DNA of 64,000 bases from Tiliqua scincoides (GCF_035046505.1 NC_089822.1:89263659-89327658), one strand, 5' to 3'; counted from the stretch's first letter, positions 11,499 to 24,355 are shown. A program made the numbers and translations. Notes: generated by a model not told the origin, from the sequence alone.

Positions 11499-12459
11499 TC
11501 CCTGGATTGGAATAGTGGGAGGAATGGGTAAGGGAGTGTGAAGGATCTCTCATGGTGGGCTAGATCATGTCTGGCACTTTGTCTGCTCCACCCCCTCTTC
11601 CTCTTCAAATCCAAGGAATAGAGAAGCAGAGGCCAGCCCATCAGCACTCGGTGGAGATTAGCAGTTGTCATGCCACCTCAGATGCCAGGAGGTCTTGGGC
11701 CAGCCTTGCCTTATCCTCTCCTGCTATCAAATGGCTTCCTTTGCAGTGAGCGACCATTTTGTGGAATGCAGCCATCTCCCTGTTAGTTACTGCCAGGAAC
11801 ATGAACTTCCCCATCCCCAAGCAGGGCAGGCTTTTACAAGGTCTGTGGGGTAAGAGACCTGCTGGAGACGAGTGGAAGGCTAGCAGCCTTCTCTGGTGTT
11901 ACTGTTAAAAAAGGCCAAAATGATCCTCCCCCCCCCCCCATACACATATGCCTCCTGGCTCTGGACCAGAGAGCAGGCAGGGAGGCAGCAAGCAGTTGAG
12001 TCAGGGCTAAATGACTTTGTTGCCAGCTGTTATGGAGCAGGGCTATGCTGGGGCACCCACTCCCAGGAAGAAAGTCCAGTCAGACACCCAGAGGGGTAAG
12101 CGGAAGCAACAATAATGATTGCTGCTCTCCCAACACTCAAATGGCCAGTGTATGGGATGGGGGGAGACATGTTCCTAGTGCCCCCTTTTCCCAGTCCTAG
12201 AAACCACTAACAAGATTTCTTCGGGGAAAGGCAGGGCTGGGTAGGACCAGGATGAATCAATAGCTTTCTGGAGCAGGAACTCTCCAGTCCCTCATGAGAA
12301 ATCCATTCTAAACAGAGACTCTTTAGGAAAAAAATGTTCCGCCTGGTAGAAAAATCTGAGATCCCCTTGCCAGTGTGAAAAAAGAGGCAAAAGAGAAGGA
12401 CAGTTTGTGTAGGAGAGGCAAAGGAAAGGAGTGGCAGATATAGATGGTTAATGGCATGT
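11499..12459. other. Intergenic, nothing recognised
   Basis: This stretch is moderately GC-rich with a C run near 11928-11939. I find no recognisable coding or repeat signature. Confidence 0.4.
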
Positions 12460-13028
12460 AACGTATCTGTTGGGCCTGGGGACTCCATTTCCCAAGAGGA
12501 CCTGCAGTGCCCTGGGACTCTCACCCTGAGAGGGGGGAGGCCTTGCCAGAGGCTGGGAGAAGGAGGGAGTGGGAGGCCTGAGCCCAGGAAGAGAGGGGAG
12601 GCCTGGAGCAGGTGTGTGGAGGAGGCCAGTCAAGGAGGCAGTGGCAGGCTCTGGGTGCAGAGGGAGGAAGGAGAGACGGAGCTGGGCTCAGAGGTTGCAC
12701 TGGGGAAGCCCAGGAAGGAAGGGCTGCTGGACTCTCCTTCTCCCTGTGGAGGGAGTCTGGTGGGACTGGCAGCCACAGGCCTGGTTGAGGGCCTCATGCA
12801 GTCCCCTTGGGGGATCCCGTTCCTGTGCCCCACCCCAGTGATTCCTAGCCTCCCTCTCCCCTGGCTGTGCCTGTCCTCTTAAACTATCTGTTCTTACAAG
12901 GCAGACATCAGGGTGATTTTTGGAACCCCTCCAGTGTCAGTGCAGAGAGGCAAAGCTGCTCTCCCAATCCTCCTCCCAGCCAAGACTACCTCTGCATTTG
13001 AAGATAGTTAGGTTCTTATGTTCTTATG
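12460..13028 (+). repeat. GC-rich block ending in an orphan CR1 tail
   Basis: A G-rich, purine-biased stretch (12480-12830) is followed by ordinary sequence that ends in two and a half TTCTTATG-type units (13011-13028), the signature of a CR1 3' end. No CR1 3' UTR precedes the tail. It may be a CR1 insertion truncated to its last few bases, or an unrelated transcript copied by CR1 machinery. Open frames here show no recognisable domain. Confidence 0.4.
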
Positions 13029-13802
13029 TCCTCCCTGAATCTGCCCAATCTCCTCTGCAACTATCACCTCAAATAGTGGAAAGGAATTCAAGCATGCCCA
13101 TGAAGCAGGTGTACCAGATTTTAAAACTCATACAGGTCTCCTTTCTCTTCCTGACAGTAAAGAATTGAAGCAAAGCAAACCCTGTGGAGGAACAGAAATG
13201 GCTGCTGTTCATCCAGGCTGGGTAAGGGAGATTTGCAGGGAACAGCTTGGACCTCTCCTCCTGTAACATTTCCAGCTGCAGCCTTTTCATCTCAGTCTGG
13301 ACTGTCTGTACCACACCTGTTTCCCTCCTACTAACTCACCTTTCTCCTTTCCCTGCACCCCAAAAGCTTCCTTTTCCAGGGTTCCTCTGGAAAGCCCAGC
13401 TAATCTACTTACATCTCCTCCTGCATTTCCCTTGTTTCTGTGCTTCTCCTTCTGCAGAGTTCCTCTCTCATCCCCTCTCCTTTTCACCTTCTTCAAGCTG
13501 ATTTCCTTAGGACTCCATTGTGTGTGCATGTTGGTGGTCGGAGTCCACCAGTATAGTTTCAGAGTGAGTGTGTCAGAATACTGAGTTCAAGTTTAAACCC
13601 TGTTTTAGTTCTTCAACACTTTCAGTAAAATTTGGTCACCATAATTATTGCCAAAAGTACCTTCAACACAGGATCCCTGCACACCATTGCTTTCCCCCTT
13701 ATGTGCACATTACACATGTTTTTAAAAAGTACTGCCAGTAATATAGTGTGCGGGCTCAAGTGGGTGAACAAGCCTCTGCCACAGCCAGAGCAGCAGAAAG
13801 TG
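13029..13802. other. Intergenic, nothing recognised
   Basis: Pyrimidine-rich around 13240-13500 on the + strand. No exon or repeat is identified. Confidence 0.4.
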
Positions 13803-13810
13803 ACATAATG

Positions 13811-14172
13811 CAATGGTTCTCACACATTTAGCACCGGGACCCACTTTTTAGAATGAGAATCTATCAAGACCTACCAGAAGTGATGTTATGACCGGAAGTG
13901 ACATCATCAAGCAGGAAATTTTTGGCAATCTTAGGCTGCAATTCTACCCACACTTATCCAGGAGTAAGTCCCATTTACTATCATTGTTAAAAGCATATAC
14001 ATAGCAGCCTGTTAAAAGTACAGATCTGTAACATTTCCCCAGGTGCAGTCACATCCCATGGTAGCATCAAGTCTAATATATTAAAAATAAAATATTGAAA
14101 TGAATGGGGACCCACCTGAAATTGACTCGCGACCCACCTAGTGGGTCCCAACCCACAGTTTGAGAAACACTG
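13811..14172 (-). mobile_element. hAT MITE (family 1)
   Basis: The 362-bp element has ends 'caatggttctca' and 'tgagaaacactg' and is flanked by perfect 8-bp duplications acataatg (13803-13810 and 14173-14180). It is in the opposite orientation to the copies at 42004 and 58730. It encodes nothing. Its middle carries 'gctgcaattctacccaca...ggagtaagtccca', a piece of the dispersed repeat at 2897 and 36492. Confidence 0.92.
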
Positions 14173-14180
14173 ACATAATG

Positions 14181-14573
14181 TTTATGAAAGTGGAAACAGA
14201 GACAGGGATTATAATGTGTGAAAGCAGCTACACAATGCCCAAGGTTTTCAGTCCTGGGTATGCTTTCCATTGGAAGCAGTGGGGCTTACTTCTGGGCTTG
14301 CGTGCATTGGGTTGTGGTATGAGTTTGGAAACTGGAATGGAAGGATCCTCTGAGCTTCCTTTCAGGAAACTTGGGAATCTTCACTGGAGCTAGAATCTTC
14401 TTTGGAGCCTCCAAAAGGTGGACATGAAAAGTTGAGAGGGAATGTGTGAGAATGTATTTTCAAATTTAGAAATGTTTTGTCCTTTCATGGAAACTGGAAT
14501 GAACTTCTTCCTTTGGATTGCAGACATGGCCTAGACTAAGTTGTTAATAAGACATTTCTCCTTTTTCTTTCAG
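14181..14573 (+). other. Upstream flank of the KRAB exon
   Basis: This is presumably intron. It ends in a pyrimidine tract 'ctcctttttctttcag' (AG at 14572-14573), a strong splice acceptor. The exon carrying the start codon was not found. Confidence 0.5.
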
Positions 14574-14700
14574 AGCCCAATTTCATTTGCAGAGACAGCA
14601 CTGTATTTTAGCCGTGATGAATGGGCTCTGCTGAGTCCATTCCAAAGGTGCCTGTATGAGTCCACAATGATGGACAATTATGAAAACACGATCTTTGTAG
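14574..14700 (+). CDS. KRAB-A exon of a C2H2 zinc-finger gene
   Basis: KRAB-A boxes recruit the TRIM28 corepressor, so KRAB zinc-finger proteins usually silence their targets, often transposons, in the nucleus. The exon is 127 bases, the standard KRAB-A length, between a strong acceptor and the donor 'gtaagg'. It encodes about 42 residues reading SPISFAETALYFSRDEWALL and then SPFQRCLYESTMMDNYEN. The DEW motif, LYxxxM and NYEN signatures are clear. The usual 'DV' after F(E) is 'ET', and the 'MLENYEN' motif is MMDNYEN, changes that might weaken corepressor binding. The exon ends one base into a codon, matching the zinc-finger exon at 22616. A KRAB-B exon was not recognised. The link to the fingers 7.9 kb downstream is inferred from order, strand and phase. 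Confidence 0.88.
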
Positions 14701-15405
14701 GTAAGGAGGATCCTTCAATTGACAGATGCCCCACATAGGAACTCTGCTCCAGTGGATATTGCTCTGGGAATCTGGTGGCCAGGCTACATGACCTGGGCAT
14801 GGCTACTGCAGTCTGATGGCTCCACATCCTTCTCTTCTGAGGAGGGTAGCCTCAACCTGGGGACATGGTGTCATAAATTAGCTGGAGCTCCCTTGTCTGC
14901 CCCTTGGAGGAGGTGGACATATTTTGGAGGATACTTCTTCTTGTGTTTTGGCTCTCCTTCTGTGTGCAGGACATGCCTGAGAGAGAAACAGCATAACTAT
15001 TGCTGCATAAATAATGAAGTGGCATTGAGAGCTCAGATGGAGAACAGTGGGGGACAGATGTCTATGGGTAATCTGTAACTTCCTCATGTGGAATTTAGAG
15101 TAATGTAAAAGTTTTTTGCTTGAAGGAGAGGTTGGAGTACAAAGCAGAGAAGGAGAAAATATCTTCACTGCAAACTTAACATCAGCATACTGCTGTGATG
15201 GCTCTCCTTATAGGATCCTGGTAATTGTAGTTTGTGGAAGGCTCTGAGAAGTATCTGCTAGAGATGACTGAATCTTCAGGTTGAATTTATCTGATGAAAC
15301 CGGGCCAGTGCCATGACATTGAAACTGGACTGATGGCCATACTTTTATTTGTCGGAGTAGTCGCGCCCCCGGCACCTACTCTATCAATCTGGTCAGAACT
15401 TTAAA

Positions 15406-15426
15406 ACACACACACACACACACACA
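15406..15426. repeat. (CA)n microsatellite
   Basis: A run of about ten CA units, directly visible. Confidence 0.9.
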
Positions 15427-16132
15427 TTTCATGCGTGACCGCACCATGCTTACACAGCATATTTGACCCAGTGAACAAAAGCCACATTCTGGAAGCTTCC
15501 TAACTTAGAATAGAGATACAAAAGAACATTTGAAAACCATAGGTGATTTCACCAATTTCATGGCCAAATTCAGTCAAGAATTGCAATTAATAAAGCAGCT
15601 GGCCTCCAGGATTAGTTACTGCACCCTTGGTAAGATGCAAAACAATACCATTTAGGGCTGTGGATGATCCATCAGGGGCCATCAAGCTAAAAAGCAGGTT
15701 CCTTGATGAGCTCAGTCCAGAAATGATCCTATAGTGTTGTAAACCCTAGGGAATTCCAGATCACTTGAATCAAACTTTGGCTCCTTGCCATGTTGCATGG
15801 TCAATGTCAGCAGGAAAGCTTAGCTGTCTCAGTACTTTCAAAGACAAAGGAGTTGGATGTCCCTGTGAAAGCTAGCTCAATGCTTTGAGAATTGGCACTC
15901 ATGGTCCTTTGAAGATGTACATCCTTCTACCAAAAACATCCAGGTGCAAATTACAGTGAGTTTTGCATTACCTCTACATTGGGCATCCAGATTACTCCAG
16001 GTCAGAATGAACTCCTTACCCAGTATTCAGTAGGAGCTAGAAACAATTGGTGTACCACTTTCAATTAAGTTACAATTCCCTTCCTCATGCATGAATTGTG
16101 GAACAATTTTGAATTAGGGTAGGTACGAATAC

Positions 16133-16332
16133 AAATTATTGTATTCAAATTATTTTCCTAATAATACAAATTATTACTATTATTGTAATTATGTAATTAT
16201 TACATATTATTGTATTATTACATATTGTATATTGTATTATTATTGTATTATTACAATGTTACATATTGTACATATTATTATTGTATTATTGTAATTATTA
16301 TTATGTAATACTCGTAATACAAATTATTTTCC
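16133..16332. repeat. AT-rich (TAT/ATT)n block
   Basis: A degenerate array of 'attatt', 'tacata' and 'ttgtatt' units, bracketed by 'acaaattatt' at both ends. It is low-complexity DNA, probably an expanded tail of an old retroelement. Confidence 0.75.
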
Positions 16333-16454
16333 TTTTGATACCCCAATCCTGAGCTGCCTGGAGTGCAGGGCTGCTGCGGTGCAAAAAATGGCTGCTGTGG
16401 TATCTAGTGTGCCCCTGGCAGCTGCCACCAGCTCCTTTACATTCATCCAGATTT

Positions 16455-16731
16455 CCAGGCCTTGCACAAAGCAAGGCTGGCCTTTCCTTTACTGCTGCTA
16501 CTGCATCACAGATGTGAAACAACAAGCAGTGGAGGGAGCCCTCATCCCACAGCTCATGCAAGAGGTCAAACAGTTGCCCTCACACTGAGAGCAGTTGTGT
16601 CGGGCCAGTGTGGGCTCCAACAACTCTCCAGAGGGCCAGAGGCTCATTGGAGATTGGGGGCTCCCTAAGGGCCGCATTGAGAGGCCTCGAGGGCTGCAAG
16701 TGGCCCCAGGGCCGGGGTTTGGGCACCCCTG
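16455..16731 (+). mobile_element. hAT element fragment (family 2), right part
   Basis: This matches the right half of the element at 43292-43779 closely ('aaagcaaggctggcctttcc', 'catcacagatgtgaaac', 'gagggagccctcatcccac') and ends in 'gtttgggcacccctg'. The left end with CAGGGGTGTCC is not seen upstream. 16331-16454 resembles another GC-rich repeat. Confidence 0.8.
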
Positions 16732-16818
16732 ATCTAGAGATCAGAGGTGTCCAAATTGCAGGACCACTGAGTTTCAAAAAAGCCTCTCCTGTCGTGTGCA
16801 GTGTTTACCATCCACACT

Positions 16819-16978
16819 GCTGCCTCTTATCTTCCTAGCCAGTCTTCTCAGAAAGTCACTCCAGGCAGCCCCTCCTGCCCTGAAATCAGGGCACAGAGCC
16901 TGCTGGGGGGCATAGGCAATAGAAACAGTTGCCTCGCACAACTTTCTGAGAAAATTGGCTAGGAAGATAAGAGGCAGC
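16819..16978. repeat. Inverted repeat, 38-bp arms
   Basis: Arms 16819-16856 and 16941-16978 are reverse complements at 36 of 38 positions and enclose 84 bases. The left arm begins 'gctgcctcttatcttcc' and the right arm ends 'ggaagataagaggcagc'. It could be a foldback MITE or part of an inverted hAT duplication. Confidence 0.85.
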
Positions 16979-18604
16979 AGGGTGAGCCTAGATGATATAT
17001 TGAATAATTGTGTTGGCTCATATAAGTGGCAATTGCTTGTAGTTATAAAGAGCTCTCTCTATATATGTGCACACACACACCGCTGATACTTGCCTATAAG
17101 TTGATCTCACGGATACATCAAGGACAGGTTTTGAGCCTAAAATCATGGAATTTTCTATGACCCTTGAATAAATTGGGGGAGTGGGGTTTAAACTTTGTCT
17201 GATTTTACCTGAGACCAGATCCTGAAAAATAACCTACCATAAATTGTTACCTAAGACCTGTACAGTCTCTAAGTTTTTAAAAATATAGTAAAAGATCATA
17301 GGATACATTTTTATTCATTAACTTTTAAAATTCTGGTCTTCACATTCTTTTTGTAAAACATTGTCAGGGTAAGTGCACTGTAAACAACATACCAGTAGGC
17401 CCATTGGGGGAGGCCAGCGTGACACGGGGAGGGGGTGGGGAGGCCGGCGTGATGCGGGGAGGGGGGTGTGCCAGTGGTGTGCCTGGGGGCGGGCGGAAGG
17501 AGGATCCGCGGAGCTCCACTCCGCAGGATCCTAGGCACTTGTGGAAGCTGTGTGCCTTACACGAGAACCTTTACTTTAGCAGCGCCCTTTCCCGAGGTGC
17601 CTCTTGCGGTATCGCGGGAGGCGCTGGATTCAGTGGCAGCCCTCATGGTGCCGCGGGTAGCTCAGGATTGGGCTGCCTGTTAGGATTGGGCTGTACAGCA
17701 ACAAAGTTTTATTTTATTGCTTTTAGTTTGTATATTAGTTTGAATAAATTAGTTCTTTGGAACTGGATAGCCTCCAAGTGATGTCCTATCTCCTTTTATT
17801 TTTATGGTGGCAGTTTGTGGGTGTGTGCATCACAACCAAAGACTGCAAGATCCCTAGACATGCATGTTTTGGGTGTATACAAACGTGCAATGCACATGTC
17901 TCCAAACCATGTGTGAACAGATTGGTGGAGAATGCACTTGCAGTCATTAGTGGATTCTCATGGTTCAGCGTTGCATAAGCTGGTGACCAAAGAACTGGTA
18001 CCAATCAGGTATTCCTGTTCTTTTTTCTCCTCACAGTGCATGTATCTTTAAAGCATGTGTGTTAGCAGTATTCTATGCAAGAAAAAGATATATAATGCTG
18101 AGTTATCTGACCCTTGTGTCCTCTGTTCTTTTCTCCTTTGTTCATTTGACTGCCTTGCTGCTGCTGTGATGTTTCCCACTGGTTTGACCCACTGGTGCCC
18201 CGTCAGGCACCCTCATTCCAGTCGCTGCTGAAGAGCCAGAGTGCCAAGCCAGCGCCCAGGACTTGTAACCACTCCCTGCCCTTTTCCTTTCTAGCCTTCT
18301 TCCCCGTTTCTCTTTCAGAGCACAACCAAAGGTCAGCAGTATGAGCAGTTATGCTTCATGAAGAGCCTCACGGTGTTCCCTTCCCCCAGGAAAGCAGCTC
18401 TATCTCTCTTGTTCCGCTCCTCTCCTTGAATCACTGAAGCCTCTTCAGTGGGGTGCTGGTCTTCGCAGTCCAACCTTGCAACTCCTGCAAAAGCAGAAAC
18501 AGGCTGGGAACCTTGATTTTTGGGTGCAGCCTCAGCATTGACCCACAAAACCCACTTTAGCTTTTCTTCTCTTGTGCACACCCAAAATGACAGCATACTT
18601 AATA

Positions 18605-18940
18605 CAGTAGAACAACCTTATCCGCGGGTCCAGCATCCATGTATTTCACGATCCACAGATGCTGTGGATGCGGGGTCTTCTTTGAAAAATATTTTAAAAA
18701 TTAAACATGAATAAGAAAATAGCTTTCTGTATTGTTGCACTGCAAAATTGTGCCATTCACAGGGCTTTAGAGCAGTCTTCTGAGCTCTTGTAAGCCTCTT
18801 CCAGGTAGTGTGCTGCATTCTGGGGCAAGCTAAGACCTGAAAGTGGCTCATTTTTACTTTAAAATTTTTTTTCAAAGGGACAAGTATCCACAGATATTGG
18901 TGTCCATGCGGAACCGTAATCCTATAGATACTGAGAGATT
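18605..18940. mobile_element. Tigger/pogo-like nonautonomous element
   Basis: It starts after a TA with 'cagtagaacaaccttatccg' and contains 'ccatgtatttcac' and 'gatccacagatgctgtgg'. Its right part carries inverted versions ('tatccacagata', 'gtccatgcgg'). This wording is typical of Tigger-derived repeats. The right end is uncertain. Confidence 0.5.
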
Positions 18941-19703
18941 ACTTTACCTCTATCTCTTCTTCCTTTTTGTGTTATTTTCATTCTATGTTAAAAACGGTTT
19001 TGGGGAGGAGACCCATGTTTAGCCCCAGGCCTCCTTCTGGGCAGATTACCTTAACCAGAACAGCAGTTGCTCAATCAGGGCTGCTAAGATATATATAAGG
19101 CTTCCTTTGAGCAACCAAAGTGCTGGTTTGGAGGGTTTGTCCACTGGGAGAGACTCACAAGAAGGTGCACAGTCTGTCGAGAGGCTTATTTCTTGCTTGC
19201 AAAGCTTGGTTCAGGCTAGCCAGAACCGTAATCCAGTCACAGTCTTTTGCTGCAGCCAGAAACTCAGGAACATTTTGCATTTCTTTCCTTTCTCTCTCAC
19301 ATCTCTTTTCCTTTTACTCTTCCCACTACTCCAGTTCCTTAGCTCCAGTTCCCCCAGGTAAGCCTCTGAATGTTTCTACATCCTTCTCTCTCTTCTTTTC
19401 AGCCACCTTGCTTGCACCAATATGTTCCTTTTGTCTCCTTTTTAAGGGTTTCCTCATCTCTCTCTTCATTGTAGAAACCACCTGGCCTAGCTATACGAAT
19501 GGCTAAGAAACATTAAGAACATAAGAACAGCCCCACTGGATCAGGCCATAGGCCCATCTAGTCCAGCTTCCTGTATCTCACAGCGGCCCACCAAATGCCC
19601 CAGGGAGCACACCAGATAACAAGAGACCTCATCCTGGTGCCCTCCCTTGCATCTGGCATTCTGACATAACCCATTTCTAAAATCAGGAGGTTGCGCATAC
19701 ACA

Positions 19704-20105
19704 TCATGGCTTGTACCCCATAATGGATTTTTCCTCCAGAAATTTGTCCAATCCCCTTTTAAAGGCGTCCAGGCTAGACGCCATCACCACATCCTGTGGC
19801 AAGGAGTTCCACACACCAACCACACGCTGAGAAAAGAAATATTTTCTTTTGTCTGTTCTAACTCTCCCAACCCTCAATTTTAGTGGATGTCCCCTGGTTC
19901 TGGTGTTATGTGAGAGTGTAAAGAGCATCTCCCTATCCACTCTGTCCATCCCCTGCATAATTTTGTATGTCTCAATCATGTCCCCCCTCAGGCGTCTCTT
20001 TTCTAGGCTGAAGAGGCCCAAACGCCGTAGCCTTTCCTCATAAGGAAGGTGCCCCAGCCCAGTAATCATCTTAGTCGCTCTCTTTTGCACCTTTTCCATT
20101 TCCAC
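19704..20105 (-). pseudogene. CR1 ORF2, C-terminal part
   Basis: These 133 codons correspond to the end of CR1 ORF2, beyond the reverse transcriptase core (KMITGLGHLPYEERLRRLGL and onward to SIMGYKP). The frame is cut off from the upstream reverse transcriptase by the 31-base deletion at about 20166. Against the 62 kb copy only a few residues differ, so the insertion is recent. Confidence 0.85.
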
Positions 20106-20941
20106 TATGTCTTTTTTGAGATGCGGTGACCAGAACTGGACACAATACTCCAGGTGTGGCCTTTAGCCGTTTTGTTCTCAATACCCTTCCTAATGATCCC
20201 AAGCATAGAATTGGCCTTCTTCACTGCCGCCGCACATTGTGTCGACACTTTCATCGACCTGTCCACCACTACCCCCAGATCTCTCTCCCGATCTGTCACA
20301 GACAGCTCAGAACCCATCAGCCTATATCTAAAGTTTTGATTTTTTGCCCCAATGTGCATGACTTTACACTTACTGACATTGAAGCGCATCTGCCATTTTG
20401 CTGCCCATTCTGCCAGTCTGGAGAGATCCTTCTGGAGCTCCTCACAATCACTTCTGGTCTTCACCACTCGGAAAAGTTTGGTGTCGTCCGCAAACTTTGC
20501 AACCTCACTGCTCACACCTGTCTCCAGGTCATTTATGAAGAGGTTGAAAAGCACCGGACCCAGGACAGATCCTTGGGGCACACCGCTTTTCACCTCTCTC
20601 CATTGTGAAAATTGCCCATTGACACCCACTCTCTGCTTCCTGGCCTCCAACCAGTTCTCAATCCATGAGAGGACCTGTCCTCTAATTCCCTGACTGTGGA
20701 GTTTTTTCAGTAGCCTTTGGTGAGGGACCATGTCAAACGCCTTCTGAAAGTCCAGATATATAATGTCCACGGGTTCTCCCACATCCACATGCCTATTGAC
20801 CTTTTCAAAGAATTCTATAAGGTTTGTGAGGCAAGACTTACCCTTACAGAAGCCATGCTGATTCTCTCTCAGCAAGGCCTGTTCGTCTATGTGTTTTGAG
20901 ATCCTATCTTTGATGAGGCATTCCACCATCTTACCCGGCAT
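20105..20941 (-). pseudogene. CR1 reverse transcriptase fragment
   Basis: This encodes most of the CR1 reverse transcriptase. The motifs are YLDFQKAFD (first catalytic aspartate), [11 protein letters not shown] and FADDTKLF (catalytic DD). It begins at PGKMVECL, so the N-terminal fingers region, endonuclease and ORF1 are missing. Here the codon after FADDTKLF is CGA (Arg), whereas the 62 kb copy has TGA. After position about 20166 the frame leaves the family sequence because of the 31-base deletion, and the last 20 or so residues are meaningless. It cannot move by itself. Confidence 0.9.
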
Positions 20942-22602
20942 TCCATCATCTTACCATTGAATTGCTTTTTTATTTTGATTCGCCTTCTCTGTTTTTGTAA
21001 CATTATCATCACAGTAAAAGTTTGTTTGCTGCACCTTAATGCTCACTTCCCTCCCTTCTCTCTTCCTTCTGAATTTTTGAGCTGTGCCTCTGACCCCTGT
21101 ACAGGGTCCCTGGAATTTCCCCTGTGCACGCATGTTTATCAGTGTCGAAACAGCACACCTAGTAACTGAACGGGTGCCTAGAGGAGACAGTAATGGGCGA
21201 GCTCTGGATCTAACAAATGGAAACTTAATTGAGACAGTGCACAGGTTGTGTTGCTCTGAAGAAGAGCATCTGGGAAGAGAAGTTCATCCTTTTGTAGATG
21301 GGGTTGCCCTCCCTCTGAAGGAACCAGTGTGCTTTTGGGCCCAGTGTGCTCCTGGAAGCCAGGAGTCATTCAAATTGTGCATTCACTTTAGAATGGTTCA
21401 TCAGCTATACCCTTTCTAGAGAACATTTGACTCAGTAGAAGACTGTCTCCTATCATCCTTATATCTGAAATTTCATTCTCAACTAGAGGTTTTCTTTTCT
21501 TTTCCTTCTCTTTGATCTTTTACTATTTCTTAATCCTCCTCTCTCATTGTGGTCTTTATTTCTCTGAAATTCCTTTGCCAATAAAGAAAGTATCTGTGAG
21601 GGCTAATATTAATGAAGCCACTTGCAGTTAAAGGTTGCTATGGCTTTTCTGCTCCCTAGTTCTGATCAGAGAAAAAAGGCTTATGGCTTCCTGTCAATGG
21701 GCCCTGGGCTGGAGCTCGGGCTAGACTAGCCTTACTGGGCTAATTGTCAGGGAGTATTTGGCCAGTGGGCTGGTTGGGAGCACCGCTGTTGGCTTGGTTG
21801 TTGCAGGCTGAGGAGTGCTTGAAAAATGAGGTGGGGCTGTGAATCCCGCATCCGGCCGAATAAGCTATCCCCAATTTTTGAGAGGATGGGGCAGCCTACA
21901 TCACATCAGTGAGACTGAAAGGAGTGGGGCTGGCCTCTGCAATTGCCAGCTTCAAATATGTGGCCTTGGCTGCCTTGGGTGGTCACTCCTCAGGCAGTGG
22001 CTACCACAGGAAAGGTGGAGCCGCTAAGGAGTCATCCCTGGTCCGGCCCTCACCCAGAGGAGGTCCCAAGGGAGCTCCAGGGCATCAGAGGGGAGACTAT
22101 CCCAGTCTCTAGACAGGCCCTCCAAAGCGCCCCTGCCCACCTTGTAGCAATGGGGCCGAGTCTAGTGGCAGCAGCTCTGTGGCTCCAAACCACAGCCTGT
22201 GAGCGTTAACTCTGACCCGGGGGGGGGGGAACCTGGTTTCAAGTGGACCCTCTGTAGTACCCCTCAATCCTGAGCGAATACCAGGAGCTGATCAGCGCAT
22301 ACTGGGGGGCCCTTGTACATGGGGAAAGAAAACGTAGCAATTCCTGCTAAGAAGTAAGGTGGTGTAACAGAGATGTGGAAATCTGGATGAATGTAAAACT
22401 ACTGACAAATTAAAAGAGCTTCAAGTGTCCTTGGCCTGGTCTTCATCATTATCAGGGTGATGAAGTGACTTTGGGAGGGAGTGGCCACGCTTCACAGATC
22501 CCCCTTAGACACCCCACTCCCCCCTGACGTAGGGGCTCAGGGGGTCATGGACATCACACTTTTTCAACTACCTGCAGTTTCATCTCTTATTGCATTTTTT
22601 AA

Positions 22603-23868
<1,266 letters not shown>

Positions 23869-24095
23869 GTGCCAGGAATGTGGAATGGCCTTCAGTCGGA
23901 ATAGTGTACTTAAGCTCCACCAGGGAACGCACACAGGGTAGAACCCTATAAGTGCCAGGAGTGTGGAATGACCTTCAATCACCATTGGGATTGTAAATGT
24001 CAACAGAAAACCCACAAAGGAGAGAAATAAGTGCCAGGAGTGTGGAAAGGAGTGTGGTAGTCTTATGAACCACCAAGCAGCACACTCATCAGAGA
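23869..24095 (+). pseudogene. Decayed zinc-finger repeats after the stop
   Basis: Finger-like DNA continues past the stop. 'aaaccctaagtgcc' at 23859-23872 stands where the other repeats have 'aaaccctataagtgcc', so two bases are missing and the frame closes. One near-intact finger follows (23870-23940, ending in 'acagggtag'), then two more degraded ones to about 24095. The array was once about three fingers longer. Part of this could still be 3' UTR. Confidence 0.85.
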
Positions 24096-24246
24096 AACTT
24101 TATACTTTAAATTTTATACAGTTTAGGAGTTTTGAAAGTGTGTTTGCGCTCAGTGAGGCAACAAAAGTTGAGAATATTTGAAAAATTCCTGCTATTTCTG
24201 CAGTGTTGGTTTAAAATGTATGTGATAAAGTTCTTGTTTTTCAAAA

Positions 24247-24252
24247 AATAAA
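24247..24252 (+). promoter_or_regulatory. AATAAA polyadenylation signal
   Basis: AATAAA lies about 380 bases downstream of the zinc-finger stop codon in 'caaaaaataaaatctg', followed within 30 bases by 'attgcactgaca'. This is a plausible transcript end for the zinc-finger gene. 24096-24246 would be 3' UTR. Confidence 0.55.
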
Positions 24253-24355
24253 ATCTGTCAAAATTGCACTGACATTATTTCCTAGACTAGAGTATATGGA
24301 CAGGGCTTTGCTTAGTCATTATCCAAGTTGGGTTCCAGCACCATTCACCGTGATA

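Larger units (their letters stand above)
19512..20955 (-). mobile_element. CR1 LINE, 5'-truncated, antisense in intron
   Basis: On the minus strand it starts in the reverse transcriptase ([11 protein letters not shown]) and runs to the 3' TTCTTATG tail at 19512-19530. Compared with the copy at 59650-63137 it has a 31-base deletion at about 20166, which removes the segment encoding roughly 'SIIMPLYKSMV' and shifts the frame. At its 5' junction a 19-base phrase 'ggcattccaccatcttacc' is repeated with one change (20917-20935 and 20937-20955). It lies opposite to the host gene's direction. Confidence 0.95.

Noticed and set aside
12451-12882. 143-codon open frame
   Set aside because: GC-rich low-complexity text, overlapping frames on both strands, no domain or splice context.
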